The notes: a model not told the origin generated them from the letters alone. DNA of 8,460 nt from Fibrobacter sp. (GCA_016295375.1 JAEDLI010000106.1:1-8460); one strand, 5' to 3'; shown: positions 1 to 6,712, numbered from the stretch's first letter. Made by a program: numbers and translations.

Positions 1-280
1 CGAAGAAGGTGTGGTGGTAGTTGTCGCGGCCCACCACGTCGAGGTCGTTGTGCTTACCGGACACGCGGAGGCACTTCTGGCTGTTGCATGCGCGCTTCCA
101 GCCCTTGGGATTGTCGCCCAGGAAAATCGCCTTGAACTGGTTCATGCCCGCGTTCGTGAACATGAGCGTCGGGTCGTCATGCGGGACCACCGGCGAAGAA
201 CGCACAAAGAGGTGGTCCTTGGATTCAAAGAACTTGATGAAAGATTCGCGCACCTGCGCAGAAGTCATTTTTTCGGACAT
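1..280 (-). CDS. alaS: Alanyl-tRNA synthetase, N-terminal part (cut by window edge)
   Basis: The first 93 codons are visible; the gene continues beyond base 1. AlaRS charges tRNA-Ala with alanine in the cytoplasm. The translation starts MSEKMTSAQVRESFIKFF and contains the segments VVPHDDPTLMFTNAGMNQFK (residues 31-50) and CLRVSGKHNDL (70-80), then YHHTFF. These match the class II catalytic core of bacterial AlaRS; Arg72 aligns with the ATP-contacting Arg69 of the E. coli enzyme. The start at 278-280 is chosen because AGGA (287-290, read on the minus strand) lies 6 nt upstream. The second Met (codon 5) has no better site. The gene follows the epimerase on the same strand after 121 nt. No clear terminator or promoter was found in that gap, so it could be cotranscribed or have its own promoter. 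Confidence 0.95.
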   Translation of the reverse strand, partial: MSEKMTSAQVRESFIKFFESKDHLFVRSSPVVPHDDPTLMFTNAGMNQFKAIFLGDNPKGWKRACNSQKCLRVSGKHNDLDVVGRDNYHHTFF

Positions 281-401
281 AGCTGTTCCTTTTATTTTTC
301 GGGAACAAAAATAGAAAAACAAGGGCTGGGGTCTAGATGCTGCAGGCTAAGCCATAAGGAGAAAAGTGCTCAGAACAGCATTAGTTCCCTTTTTGGACTT
401 A

Positions 402-1418
402 TTACTTGAAATTTTTCTTCGCCGCTTCCAGCGTTTCAATCACCTTGTCGCACCAGTCGTCAAATTCGGGATCGTCCTTCTGGAATTCCGGATGGGCCAG
501 CACGTTTGCGGTGGTGCGGCGGATACCCTGGTCAAAGCGGACTTCGGTGCGGAACGTGGGTACGGCGCGCTTGAGCTTGGAATTGTCAAACACCACGGAA
601 TTCGCCTTGTCGCCGATGAGGCTCCCCAGCAAATCGTAGTCGCTTACATCGGCAAGGAATTTCGAAGACACGTAGTAAGGCTTCAGTTCAACGCCCAGAC
701 CATCCGCCACAGCCTTGTAAATCTGGTTCCAGGTGAGCGTCTCGTCGCTTGTTATCTGGAACGTTTCTCCGATGGCGTGAACGTTCCCCATCAGGCCCAC
801 GAAACCCCGGGCAAAGTCGGTGTTGAAAGTCATGGTCCAAAGGCTCGTACCGTCGCCGTGAATGATGACAGGCTTGCCCTGCAGCATGCGCTTCGCCACC
901 TGCCAGCTGCCATTCTTGCCGTGAACACCCAGCGGGATGCTGCGCTCGTCATAAGTGTGACTCGGCCGCACAATTGTGATGGGGAAACCCTCTTCGCGGT
1001 ACTTGCGCATCAGGAATTCTTCCCCCGCAATCTTGTTACGGGAATATTCCCAGTAGGGGTTTGCAAGAGGAGTCTCTTCGGTAATGCGGTAATCCGAAAG
1101 AGGCTTCTGGTAGGCGCTGGCCGAACTGATGTACATGAACTGTTTTGTCTTGCCTTTGAAAAGGCGGTAGTCGCGTTCAAGTGCACTCGGGTGGAATACG
1201 ATAAAGTCGCAGACCACGTCGAACTGCATGCCCTTGAGTTTTTCGGCAACGTCCGACTCATTGTAGATGTCGGCGTTAATGATTTCGATACCAGCAGGGA
1301 TGTCTTCTGCGGGGCGGTTCTCGCGATTGAGCAGGTAAAGTTTCCAGCCCTGGGCCACCGCGAGCCGCGTAATGGCCATGCTGATGGTTCCTCTTCCGCC
1401 GATAAAGAGAGCGATCAT
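402..1418 (-). CDS. NAD-dependent epimerase/dehydratase family protein (extended/atypical SDR)
   Basis: A 338-residue Rossmann-fold oxidoreductase of the NAD-dependent epimerase/dehydratase family (PF01370-like). The dinucleotide-binding glycine motif IGGRGTIS is at residues 6-13, with an acidic strand end at about residue 50 (INAD). The active-site region shows YISSASAY (96-103) and the catalytic YxxxK as Y125-SRN-K129, followed by IVRPSHTYDE (149-158), a usual substrate-side segment. Length is normal for single-domain members. The substrate cannot be told from sequence; relatives act on nucleotide sugars or are of unknown function, including CSP41-like proteins. The start at 1416-1418 puts the glycine motif where the family expects it, but no strong Shine-Dalgarno precedes it. 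Instead there is a duplicated heptamer (AACCACT on this strand). The gene lies between the alcohol dehydrogenase (180 nt upstream) and alaS (121 nt downstream), with no obvious pathway link. Confidence 0.85.
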   Translation of the reverse strand: MIALFIGGRGTISMAITRLAVAQGWKLYLLNRENRPAEDIPAGIEIINADIYNESDVAEKLKGMQFDVVCDFIVFHPSALERDYRLFKGKTKQFMYISSASAYQKPLSDYRITEETPLANPYWEYSRNKIAGEEFLMRKYREEGFPITIVRPSHTYDERSIPLGVHGKNGSWQVAKRMLQGKPVIIHGDGTSLWTMTFNTDFARGFVGLMGNVHAIGETFQITSDETLTWNQIYKAVADGLGVELKPYYVSSKFLADVSDYDLLGSLIGDKANSVVFDNSKLKRAVPTFRTEVRFDQGIRRTTANVLAHPEFQKDDPEFDDWCDKVIETLEAAKKNFK

Positions 1419-1423
1419 AAAGA

Positions 1424-1437
1424 AGTGGTTAGTGGTT
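1424..1437. repeat. Two-copy heptamer tandem repeat
   Basis: AGTGGTT occurs twice in tandem, directly upstream of the epimerase start and followed by AGG. A related CGTGATTAGG lies at 1451-1460. It occupies the position where a ribosome-binding site would be expected. Confidence 0.6.
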
Positions 1438-1475
1438 AGGGCCGAAGGTCCGTGATTAGGATTCTGAAACTCGTT

Positions 1476-1495
1476 ATGTTCGCGAAGGCGAACAT
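1476..1495. repeat. Perfect hairpin, 8-bp stem and 4-nt loop
   Basis: ATGTTCGC, loop GAAG, then GCGAACAT form a perfect inverted repeat. It lies between GAAACTCG (1466-1473) and GAGCGGATCC (1511-1520), in the gap between the alcohol dehydrogenase and epimerase genes. No T-run follows on either strand, so a terminator role is unlikely. It appears to be one module of a dispersed repeat. Confidence 0.7.
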
Positions 1496-1512
1496 CTGCT
1501 AGACAACTGTGA

Positions 1513-1539
1513 GCGGATCCTCACATTCGTGAGGATGAC
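1513..1539 (+). repeat. 27-nt hairpin repeat, copy 1
   Basis: The conserved ends GCGGATCC and GGATGAC enclose a variable centre. ATCCTCAC (1517-1524) pairs with GTGAGGAT (1529-1536) across loop ATTC. A second copy lies at 5320-5346 on the opposite strand with 21 of 27 positions identical. Four of the six differences form two compensated base pairs. The overall form resembles the short dispersed palindromes with fixed ends seen in other bacterial genomes, such as dRS3-like elements, but homology to them is not claimed. Confidence 0.75.
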
Positions 1540-1598
1540 GAAAAAGATTTTATTTTTCATTTCTCACAACTGGCTCCTCATAACCCATCACACACTTC

Positions 1599-2774
1599 TC
1601 ACACCGTTGCGTGGGCCGCAATCTTGTAGATTTCGGTGACGTCCTTCGCCTTGAGCGGAACAAAGCCCCAGCCGTCACCCGGATTCAGCTTTTCCACCAT
1701 CTTCGGAATGTCTTCTTCCTTCGCGCCGAGTTCTGCAAAGTTGATGGGCATGCCGATGGAATGCAAGAAACGGCGGAAAGCCTTGATTCCTTCCAAAGCG
1801 GTGGCCTTCGGATTTTCAAAATTCATCTCGCAACCGAAAACGCGGGTAGCCATCTGCGCAAAACGCATCACGTTGTGATCGACGACGTATTCCATCCAGG
1901 AGGGCATAATCACCGCAAGGCCCGCGCCATGGGCGCAGTCGTAAAGCGCCGAAAGTTCGTGCTCGATGGCGTGGCTGTTCCAGTCCTGACTGCGCCCACA
2001 GCCCACAACGCCGTTGTGGGCTACCGTCCCCGCCCACATGATGTTGGCCCGCACCTGGTAGTTGGCGGGGTCGGCAATGGCGCGGGGTCCTTCCTTAACC
2101 ATTGTGAGGAGCACCGCTTCGCACAGGCGGTCGGTAATTTCCACTTCCAGCGTGTTCGTGAAATAGCGTTCAAAAACGTGGGCCATGATGTCGGTAATGC
2201 CACAGGCCGTCTGGTAGGCAGGCAACGTGCAAAGGAGCGCCGGATTCTGCACCGCAAACTTCGGGCGGATATGCTCGCTGCTGGCGCCACGCTTGAGCAT
2301 GCCGTCTTCCTTGGTAATTACGGAGTCGCCGCTACCTTCGGAACCGGCGGCCGCAATGGTCTGCACCACGCCTATGGGGAGCGCGCAGGCAGCCGAGGCC
2401 TTGCCATCGTAAAAGTCCCAGAAATCACCCTTATAGGGAACACCCATGGCAATGGCCTTGGAACTGTCGATCGTAGAGCCGCCACCCACCGCAAGGATAA
2501 AGTCAATACCGTTCTGGCGGACAATTTCAATGCCCTTATAGACAAGAGAGTCATGGGGGTTCGGCTTCACACCGCCCAGTTCAACATGGGGGATTCCTGC
2601 AGCGTCAAGGCTCGCCTTCACTCGGTCGATGAGGCCCGAACGCACGGCGGAACCGCCACCGTAGTGGATGAGCACCTTGGTGCCACCGTATTTTTTGACA
2701 AGCGCGCCGCATTCATTTTCGCGGTCCATGCCGAATACAAATTCCGTGGGGCTGTAAAAATTGAAATTTTCCAT
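1599..2774 (-). CDS. Iron-containing alcohol dehydrogenase, YqhD/BDH type
   Basis: A 391-residue group III metal-dependent alcohol dehydrogenase that interconverts aldehydes and alcohols with NAD(P)H in the cytoplasm. It aligns along its length with E. coli YqhD and clostridial butanol dehydrogenases. Landmarks are the NFNFYSPTEFVFG start, YGGGS (38-42), PNP (71-73) and the cofactor motif GGGS followed by D103 (97-103). Putative metal ligands are D195 and H199 (GITDIMAHV), H272 (EHELSAL) and H282 (CAHGAGLA). All four are present, so the enzyme should be active. The aldehyde substrate and NADH/NADPH preference cannot be decided by eye. The start at 2772-2774 has GAGGA (2779-2783 on the minus strand) 4 nt upstream. 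A possible promoter overlaps the divergent one for the 31-residue gene. In a fermentative anaerobe it could serve ethanol formation or aldehyde detoxification (inference). Confidence 0.92.
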   Translation of the reverse strand: MENFNFYSPTEFVFGMDRENECGALVKKYGGTKVLIHYGGGSAVRSGLIDRVKASLDAAGIPHVELGGVKPNPHDSLVYKGIEIVRQNGIDFILAVGGGSTIDSSKAIAMGVPYKGDFWDFYDGKASAACALPIGVVQTIAAAGSEGSGDSVITKEDGMLKRGASSEHIRPKFAVQNPALLCTLPAYQTACGITDIMAHVFERYFTNTLEVEITDRLCEAVLLTMVKEGPRAIADPANYQVRANIMWAGTVAHNGVVGCGRSQDWNSHAIEHELSALYDCAHGAGLAVIMPSWMEYVVDHNVMRFAQMATRVFGCEMNFENPKATALEGIKAFRRFLHSIGMPINFAELGAKEEDIPKMVEKLNPGDGWGFVPLKAKDVTEIYKIAAHATV

Positions 2775-2829
2775 GTTTTCCTCTTCGTTTTTAATAATAA
2801 TACAATGATTCCATGCCCAAAGTTGCCGT

Positions 2830-2841
2830 TTTTGGCCAAAA
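2830..2841. promoter_or_regulatory. 12-bp perfect palindrome, possible operator for the alcohol dehydrogenase
   Basis: TTTTGGCCAAAA is a perfect palindrome. It lies just downstream of the proposed minus-strand -10 box (2846-2851), roughly at the predicted transcript start, where a repressor could block transcription. No binding protein is known, and AT-rich palindromes of this size can arise by chance. Confidence 0.35.
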
Positions 2842-2845
2842 TTCG

Positions 2846-2872
2846 TGTATAAAAAGAACCAAACCTTGACAA
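2846..2872 (-). promoter_or_regulatory. Possible sigma-70-like promoter of the alcohol dehydrogenase
   Basis: On the minus strand, TTGTCA (2867-2872) and TATACA (2846-2851) are separated by 15 nt, shorter than ideal. The -35 box shares five base pairs with the -35 box of the divergent promoter. Confidence 0.35.
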
Positions 2873-2896
2873 AATCCCCATAATTTTCTCTATTTT
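2866..2896 (+). promoter_or_regulatory. Promoter of the 31-residue basic protein gene
   Basis: A consensus TTGACA (2866-2871) is followed by TCTATT at 17 nt (2889-2894) or TATTTT at 19 nt (2891-2896). The implied leader is about 35-40 nt. Confidence 0.55.
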
Positions 2897-2937
2897 GGCA
2901 TCGAATTTTTATGTTTAACCCTTAACGGAGAATCAAT

Positions 2938-3033
2938 ATGCCTTGCGGAAAGAAAAGAAAGCGCAGGAAGATTGCGACTCACAAGCGCAAAAAGCGCCGT
3001 CGTCGTGACCGTCACAAAAAGAAACTTCGCTAA
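2938..3033 (+). CDS. 31-residue AURKAIP1/COX24-domain basic protein (putative ribosomal small protein)
   Basis: A 31-codon gene with 20 Lys/Arg residues. It starts MPCGKKRKRRKIATHKRKKR and ends RHKKKLR. The core [K/R]-rich-KxATHKRKKR...RHKKK is the signature of the AURKAIP1/COX24 (DUF1713) family, found as tiny proteins in Bacteroidota and relatives. The mitochondrial members (AURKAIP1/Cox24) are the ribosomal protein mS38, so rRNA binding in the ribosome is a reasonable inference. GGAG (2927-2930) lies 7 nt before the ATG. The gene has a TTGACA promoter upstream and an intrinsic terminator directly downstream, so it looks like a single-gene, probably well-expressed unit. The short length is normal for the family. 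Confidence 0.88.
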   Translation: MPCGKKRKRRKIATHKRKKRRRRDRHKKKLR

Positions 3034-3058
3034 TCCGTTAGCATTTTTGTGATTTCCT

Positions 3059-3089
3059 AAAAACGGGGTGCCAACACACTCCGTTTTTT
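3059..3089 (+). terminator. Rho-independent terminator after the 31-residue gene
   Basis: AACGGGGTG (3062-3070), loop CCAACA, then CACTCCGTT (3077-3085) form a 9-bp stem with one G-U pair. Flanking A and T tracts extend the stem, and the T-run continues to 3089. It lies 25 nt after the stop codon and insulates this gene from recD2. Confidence 0.88.
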
Positions 3090-3127
3090 CGTGTAACCCG
3101 ACACCGTCACGGAGCCGAAAAAACCGA

Positions 3128-5269
3128 ATGCAGATCCAGGGAACTATCAAGAACGTCACCTATCAGAACCCAGCCAACGGCTTTACCGTGCTGAAGGTGG
3201 TGCTTTCTGATACGGGCAAGGTGGCGGTAGTCACCGGGAATTTTCCTGCACTCACTCCCGGCGAGAACTTGCGGTTTGAGGGCGAATGGGGCCGCCACCC
3301 CAAGTTCGGCGAGCAGTTCAAGGCCTCGGGTTTCGAAATCCTGAAAACAGGCGACGGCAATCTGCGGGACTACCTGGCCAGCGGGCTATTCCGGGGCATC
3401 GGGCCCAAGACCGCCGAACGCCTGGTGGAGGCCTTTGGAGATACCCTGCCAGAGGTGCTGGACAACCACCCCGAAAAGCTCTCCGAGGTAAAAATCAAGG
3501 GTATCACTCCCAAGAAAATGGCGGAGTTTCTGGCCAGCTGGCAAGAGGCCCGCCTGAGCCGCGAAACCATGCTGTTCCTGTACAGCCACGGCATCGTGGG
3601 CAGTACCGCCAAGCGGCTGTGGAGCACCTACGGCGAAGACACCATCCCAAAGATCAAGGAGAACCCCTACCTGCTCTGCGAAGAGGTGTGGGGTATCGGG
3701 TTTGCAAGCGCCGACGAAATCGCCATGAAGCTGGGCCTACCGAAGGACAGCCCCATGCGGTTCCAGGCGGCGCTGCTCTACTCCCTGCAGGAATCGTCCT
3801 TCAACGAAGGCCACGTGTACCTGCCCAAAGACGCCCTGCTGGACCGCACCCTCAAGAACCTGCGGATAGACAGCTTCGACGACGACGCGGTTCAAATTAT
3901 GATGGAGCAGTTCGAAGGCCTGTGCAAGAACGGGCGCATTACCCGCGTAGGCGACGACTGCTTTTACCCGTCCATGTTCCGGGCCGAAGACTCCGTGGCA
4001 CGGAACATCGCGCTGCGGCTACAGCGGAACACGCTCCCCACCGAAGGTTTCGAGCAGTACCTGGTGAGCTGGGAGCGGGAACACAAGTTCAGTTTCGACC
4101 CGGTGCAAAGGCAGGCCATCCAGATGGCGCTGTCCCACAAGTTCTCCATCGTCACAGGCGGCCCCGGCACGGGAAAGACCACGATACTCAAGGGCATATT
4201 GCATCTTGCCAACCAGATGGGAGAATCCGTGCTGCTGGCAGCCCCAACGGGCCGTGCCGCCAAGCGTATGGAAAGCCTCTGCGGAGCACCCGCGAAGACG
4301 CTGCACCGCCTTCTGGAAATGGACCCCGTGTCCAAGAAGTTCAACAGGAACGTAGGCAACCAGCTGCACTGCGACCTGTTGATTGTAGATGAATTCAGCA
4401 TGGTGGACACCTGGCTTGCATCATCATTGCTAGAAGCGGTCAGCCTTCGGGCACGAATCCTCCTGGTGGGGGACGCCGACCAGCTGCCAAGCGTAGGACC
4501 GGGCAACGTGCTGAACGACCTGCTGCAATGTCCGAAAATCCCGAGCGTGCGTCTGCAGCACATATTCCGGCAGGCCAGCGGCAACGACATCGCCGACAAG
4601 GCGGCCAAAATCAACCAGGGCATCATGCCTGCGCCTATCGACGGGCCCAACTTCCACTTTATGCCCTACGAGACTCCCGAAGAGGCCCTAGGCATATTGC
4701 AGAAACTGGTCACCACAGGCGTGCGCTCCAAGCTGGACATCGACCTGAAAAGCGACCTGCAGATTCTAGCCCCCATGCGCAAGGGCCCGCTGGGCGTGTT
4801 CGAGCTGAACCAGTTCCTGCAAAGGCTCATGAACGGCAGCGCCCCAAAATTCAAGATCTGCGGCACCGAATGGGGGGCAGGCGACCGGGTGATGCAGACC
4901 ACCAACAACTACGACAAGAACGTGTTCAACGGCGACGTGGGCATTGTTTTCAACGTCAAGAAGGACAAGTCCGCCATGACGGTCTTTTTCGACGACAAGA
5001 CGGTGGATTACGAAGGAGACGAAATCGAGGACATGCAGCTGGCCTACGCCTGCACCATCCACAAGAGCCAGGGCAGCGAATACCCCGCCGTCATCGTGAT
5101 TCTCGATTCCAGCCACTACGTGATGCTCCAGCGGAACCTGCTGTACACCGCCATCACGCGGGCCAAAGGCCACGTGTGGGTGCTTTCCGCCCCCGGAGCG
5201 TTCCACCAGGCTGTCCGCAACAACCGCAGCACCAGACGGTTTACAAGGCTGAAAGAGCGACTGGGGTGA
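3128..5269 (+). CDS. recD2: RecD2-type ATP-dependent 5'-3' DNA helicase
   Basis: A 713-residue superfamily 1B helicase of the RecD2/YrrC type, the stand-alone relative of RecD that unwinds DNA 5'-3' and acts in DNA repair in many bacteria. Residues 1-75 form the N-terminal domain typical of RecD2. Residues 80-205 hold helix-hairpin-helix-like repeats (LFRGIGPKTAERL, VKIKGITPKKMAEF, VWGIGFASADEIA). The motor begins near 325 with Q-like FDPVQRQAI, then Walker A GGPGTGKTT (344-352), AAPTGRAAKRM, Walker B DEFSMVD (421-427), GDADQLPSVGPGNVL, the HIFRQA arginine motif, TIHKSQGSEY (643-652) and YTAITRAK (motif VI). All motifs are intact and length is typical. ATG 3128 is chosen because the family N-terminus begins here and GGAG (3111-3114) lies 13 nt upstream. 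An in-frame GTG at 3068 lies inside the preceding terminator. Confidence 0.95.
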   Translation: MQIQGTIKNVTYQNPANGFTVLKVVLSDTGKVAVVTGNFPALTPGENLRFEGEWGRHPKFGEQFKASGFEILKTGDGNLRDYLASGLFRGIGPKTAERLVEAFGDTLPEVLDNHPEKLSEVKIKGITPKKMAEFLASWQEARLSRETMLFLYSHGIVGSTAKRLWSTYGEDTIPKIKENPYLLCEEVWGIGFASADEIAMKLGLPKDSPMRFQAALLYSLQESSFNEGHVYLPKDALLDRTLKNLRIDSFDDDAVQIMMEQFEGLCKNGRITRVGDDCFYPSMFRAEDSVARNIALRLQRNTLPTEGFEQYLVSWEREHKFSFDPVQRQAIQMALSHKFSIVTGGPGTGKTTILKGILHLANQMGESVLLAAPTGRAAKRMESLCGAPAKTLHRLLEMDPVSKKFNRNVGNQLHCDLLIVDEFSMVDTWLASSLLEAVSLRARILLVGDADQLPSVGPGNVLNDLLQCPKIPSVRLQHIFRQASGNDIADKAAKINQGIMPAPIDGPNFHFMPYETPEEALGILQKLVTTGVRSKLDIDLKSDLQILAPMRKGPLGVFELNQFLQRLMNGSAPKFKICGTEWGAGDRVMQTTNNYDKNVFNGDVGIVFNVKKDKSAMTVFFDDKTVDYEGDEIEDMQLAYACTIHKSQGSEYPAVIVILDSSHYVMLQRNLLYTAITRAKGHVWVLSAPGAFHQAVRNNRSTRRFTRLKERLG

Positions 5270-5270
5270 G

Positions 5271-5305
5271 GCTCGAGGCACGAGGCGCGAGGTTCGAGAC
5301 ACAAG
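5271..5305 (+). repeat. Degenerate 7-bp tandem repeat, five units
   Basis: Starting one base after the recD2 stop, the units are GCTCGAG, GCACGAG, GCGCGAG, GTTCGAG and ACACAAG. Positions 4-7 (CGAG) are fixed in the first four units while positions 2-3 vary. There are no spacers, so it is not a CRISPR array. Confidence 0.7.
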
Positions 5306-5319
5306 GTCGCCGCTCCATT

Positions 5320-5346
5320 GTCATCCCCGCGCAGGCGGGGATCCGC
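5320..5346 (-). repeat. 27-nt hairpin repeat, copy 2
   Basis: On the minus strand it reads GCGGATCC, CCGC, loop CTGC, GCGG, GGATGAC. The 8-bp stem is ATCCCCGC/GCGGGGAT. The ends are identical to copy 1 at 1513-1539 and the stem centre is changed with pairing kept. Confidence 0.75.
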
Positions 5347-5365
5347 TTGAAGAAACAGATCCCAC

Positions 5366-5394
5366 AAAAAATCCCGCAGATTTCTCCGCGGGAT
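5366..5394 (-). terminator. Rho-independent terminator facing ilvE transcription
   Basis: The 7-bp stem ATCCCGC (5371-5377) / GCGGGAT (5388-5394) is followed, reading the minus strand, by a T-run (plus-strand A-run 5366-5371). It suits the ilvE transcript, although it lies about 150 nt past the ilvE stop. With the poorer plus-strand tail it may also help end recD2 transcripts. Confidence 0.65.
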
Positions 5395-5419
5395 AATTCT
5401 TGTTTATAACTTCGGGACT

Positions 5420-5489
5420 GGATCCTGCTCCTTCGAACCTAACTCAACTAAGGCAACGAATTGCATCGCAATTCTAGTTGCCAAGTTTC
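5420..5489 (-). repeat. Composite repeat module with long hairpin
   Basis: On the minus strand this runs from GAAACTTG through a long hairpin to GAGCAGGATCC. The hairpin is GGCAAC-GAATTGC (5452-5464), loop ATC, GCAATTC (5468-5474), a TA bulge, then GTTGCC (5477-5482), giving 13 base pairs. The block at 1466-1520 has the same order: GAAACTCG, hairpin, GAGCGGATCC. No coding potential is seen. Confidence 0.5.
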
Positions 5490-5495
5490 GTATAT

Positions 5496-5530
5496 CGACT
5501 TCGGCGCAGCGCGCCTCCGCTCAGAATGAC
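5496..5530 (-). repeat. TCATTCTGAGCG-type intergenic repeat fragment
   Basis: The minus strand begins TGTCATTCTGAGCGGAGG and continues through a small hairpin (GGCGC-GCT-GCGCC) to CGAAG. TCATTCTGAGCG...CGAAG is a recognisable intergenic repeat pattern in many bacterial genomes. It lies just beyond the ilvE stop. Confidence 0.4.
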
Positions 5531-5543
5531 ACAGACGGCGCGA

Positions 5544-6575
5544 TTACAGGTCCACCACTTCAGTCCAGCCGAAGGGGTCTTCCGCTTCGCCGAACTGAAT
5601 AGCCGTATACTTCGTGAAGAGTTCCGTGCAGACCGGGCCCGGATTCACTCCGTCACCGTAGGTGAATTCCTTGCCGGCAACCGGATCCACAATCTTCTTG
5701 ATCGGGGTAATCACGGCGGCGGTACCGCATTCGGCGGTTTCGGAGAATTCAGCCAGTTCTTCGAAGGGCACCTGGCGGCGTTCCACGGTGTAGCCGAGGT
5801 GTTCAGCCAGCTGCTGCAGACTCTTGTTCGTAATGGACGGCAGAATGGATTCGGACTTCGGGGTCACGTAGGTCTTGCCCTTGATGCCGAAGAAGTTTGC
5901 CGGACCACATTCGTCGATGTACTTCTTTTCCTTTGCGTCCAGGTAAATGGTGCTGGAGTAGCCCAGCTTCTTGGCTTCGGCGAGGGAGAGCAAGCTGGCA
6001 GCGTAGTTACCGCCGACCTTCACCGTACCCGTACCCTGCGGAGCGGCGCGGTCGAAGTTGCGGCTAATCATCATATCGACAGGCTTGAAACCGTCCTTGA
6101 AGTACGGACCGACCGGGGTCACGAACATCAACAGCAGGTATTCGTCAGAGGGCTTCACGCCGACTTCCGGGCTCGTACCGATGAGAAGCGGACGGATGTA
6201 GAGGGTTGCACCGTAACCGTACGGCGGAACAAAGCGAGCGTTGGCCTTCACCACGGTGTGGACCATCTCGCGGAACAGCTCGACAGGCGGAACAGCCATG
6301 AGCACGCGGTTAGCCGTGTTCTGCATGCGCTTTGCATTTTCATCGACGCGGAAGATACGGACCTTGCCGTCCTTGCCGGTGTAGGCCTTGAGGCCTTCGA
6401 AACCTTCCTGGCCATAATGCAAGCAAGTCGCGGCCATGTGGATGCTGATGTCCTTGGAAGAAGAAAGTTCGACTTTACCCCACTTGCCATTGCGGTAGTA
6501 GCAGCGGACATTGTAATCGGTATCGTAATAACCGAAGGGGAGCGTCTTCCAATCGACAGTGTTCAAATCAAGCAT
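5544..6575 (-). CDS. ilvE: Branched-chain amino acid aminotransferase
   Basis: A 343-residue fold-type IV PLP aminotransferase of the class II BCAT type. It catalyses the last step of leucine, isoleucine and valine synthesis and the reverse first step of their breakdown, with 2-oxoglutarate/glutamate as partner, in the cytoplasm. Seen in the sequence: HYGQEGFEGLKAY (53-65), LYIRPLLIG with R128, the PLP lysine K186 in VKVGGNYAASL, and YIDECGPANFF (219-229), whose Glu222 would bind the pyridine nitrogen. GTAAVITPI lies near 292-300. Length and motif order are normal. The start at 6573-6575 has AAGG (6583-6586 on the minus strand) 7 nt upstream. The gene stands alone, with none of the other ilv/leu genes beside it. 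No leader peptide or attenuator was seen. Confidence 0.94.
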   Translation of the reverse strand: MLDLNTVDWKTLPFGYYDTDYNVRCYYRNGKWGKVELSSSKDISIHMAATCLHYGQEGFEGLKAYTGKDGKVRIFRVDENAKRMQNTANRVLMAVPPVELFREMVHTVVKANARFVPPYGYGATLYIRPLLIGTSPEVGVKPSDEYLLLMFVTPVGPYFKDGFKPVDMMISRNFDRAAPQGTGTVKVGGNYAASLLSLAEAKKLGYSSTIYLDAKEKKYIDECGPANFFGIKGKTYVTPKSESILPSITNKSLQQLAEHLGYTVERRQVPFEELAEFSETAECGTAAVITPIKKIVDPVAGKEFTYGDGVNPGPVCTELFTKYTAIQFGEAEDPFGWTEVVDL

Positions 6576-6712
6576 AATTTAACCTTTTTGCAATTTGTGC
6601 ATTTTTAAAGGTATCATTCGGTACCGCAAAGAAAAATACAATAATGACGAGCGTTTTGGCACCCGTCATATTAAAAAAAGAGAGAGAAAAATGATATTAC
6701 AAAAATTGTAGA

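Noticed and set aside
281..401. Terminator or promoter between the epimerase and alaS
   Set aside because: No hairpin with a T-run and no convincing -35/-10 pair could be found.
366..1439. Long plus-strand open frame opposite the epimerase
   Set aside because: It is the antisense of a recognisable enzyme gene, with no ribosome-binding site and no family-like motifs.
1611..2852. 413-codon plus-strand open frame opposite the alcohol dehydrogenase
   Set aside because: It is an antisense shadow of a gene whose motifs and metal ligands are all intact; its own translation resembles nothing.
3068..3127. In-frame GTG at 3068 as an earlier recD2 start
   Set aside because: It lies inside the terminator hairpin, adds 20 residues not like the RecD2 N-terminus, and lacks a Shine-Dalgarno.
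5271..5346. CRISPR-like array after recD2
   Set aside because: The units are contiguous 7-mers without spacers, and there are no cas genes.
3286..5409. Long plus-strand frames overlapping recD2 in another frame (3286-4392, 4528-5409)
   Set aside because: Their Arg/Gln/Pro-rich translations are typical of a shifted reading of GC-rich code. recD2 is continuous, so there is no frameshift.
5478..6608. 376-codon plus-strand frame opposite ilvE
   Set aside because: ilvE on the minus strand has complete catalytic motifs, and the opposite frame starts inside the intergenic repeats.
6644..6669. ATGACG...CGTCAT inverted repeat as a terminator for the microprotein
   Set aside because: The stem is only 6 bp with a 14-nt loop and an interrupted T tract, too weak to call.
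6698..6710. TACAA-AAA-TTGTA as a second OhrR operator
   Set aside because: The half-site spacing is wrong compared with TACAATT...AATTGTA sites, and it lies downstream of the microprotein stop, away from a promoter.
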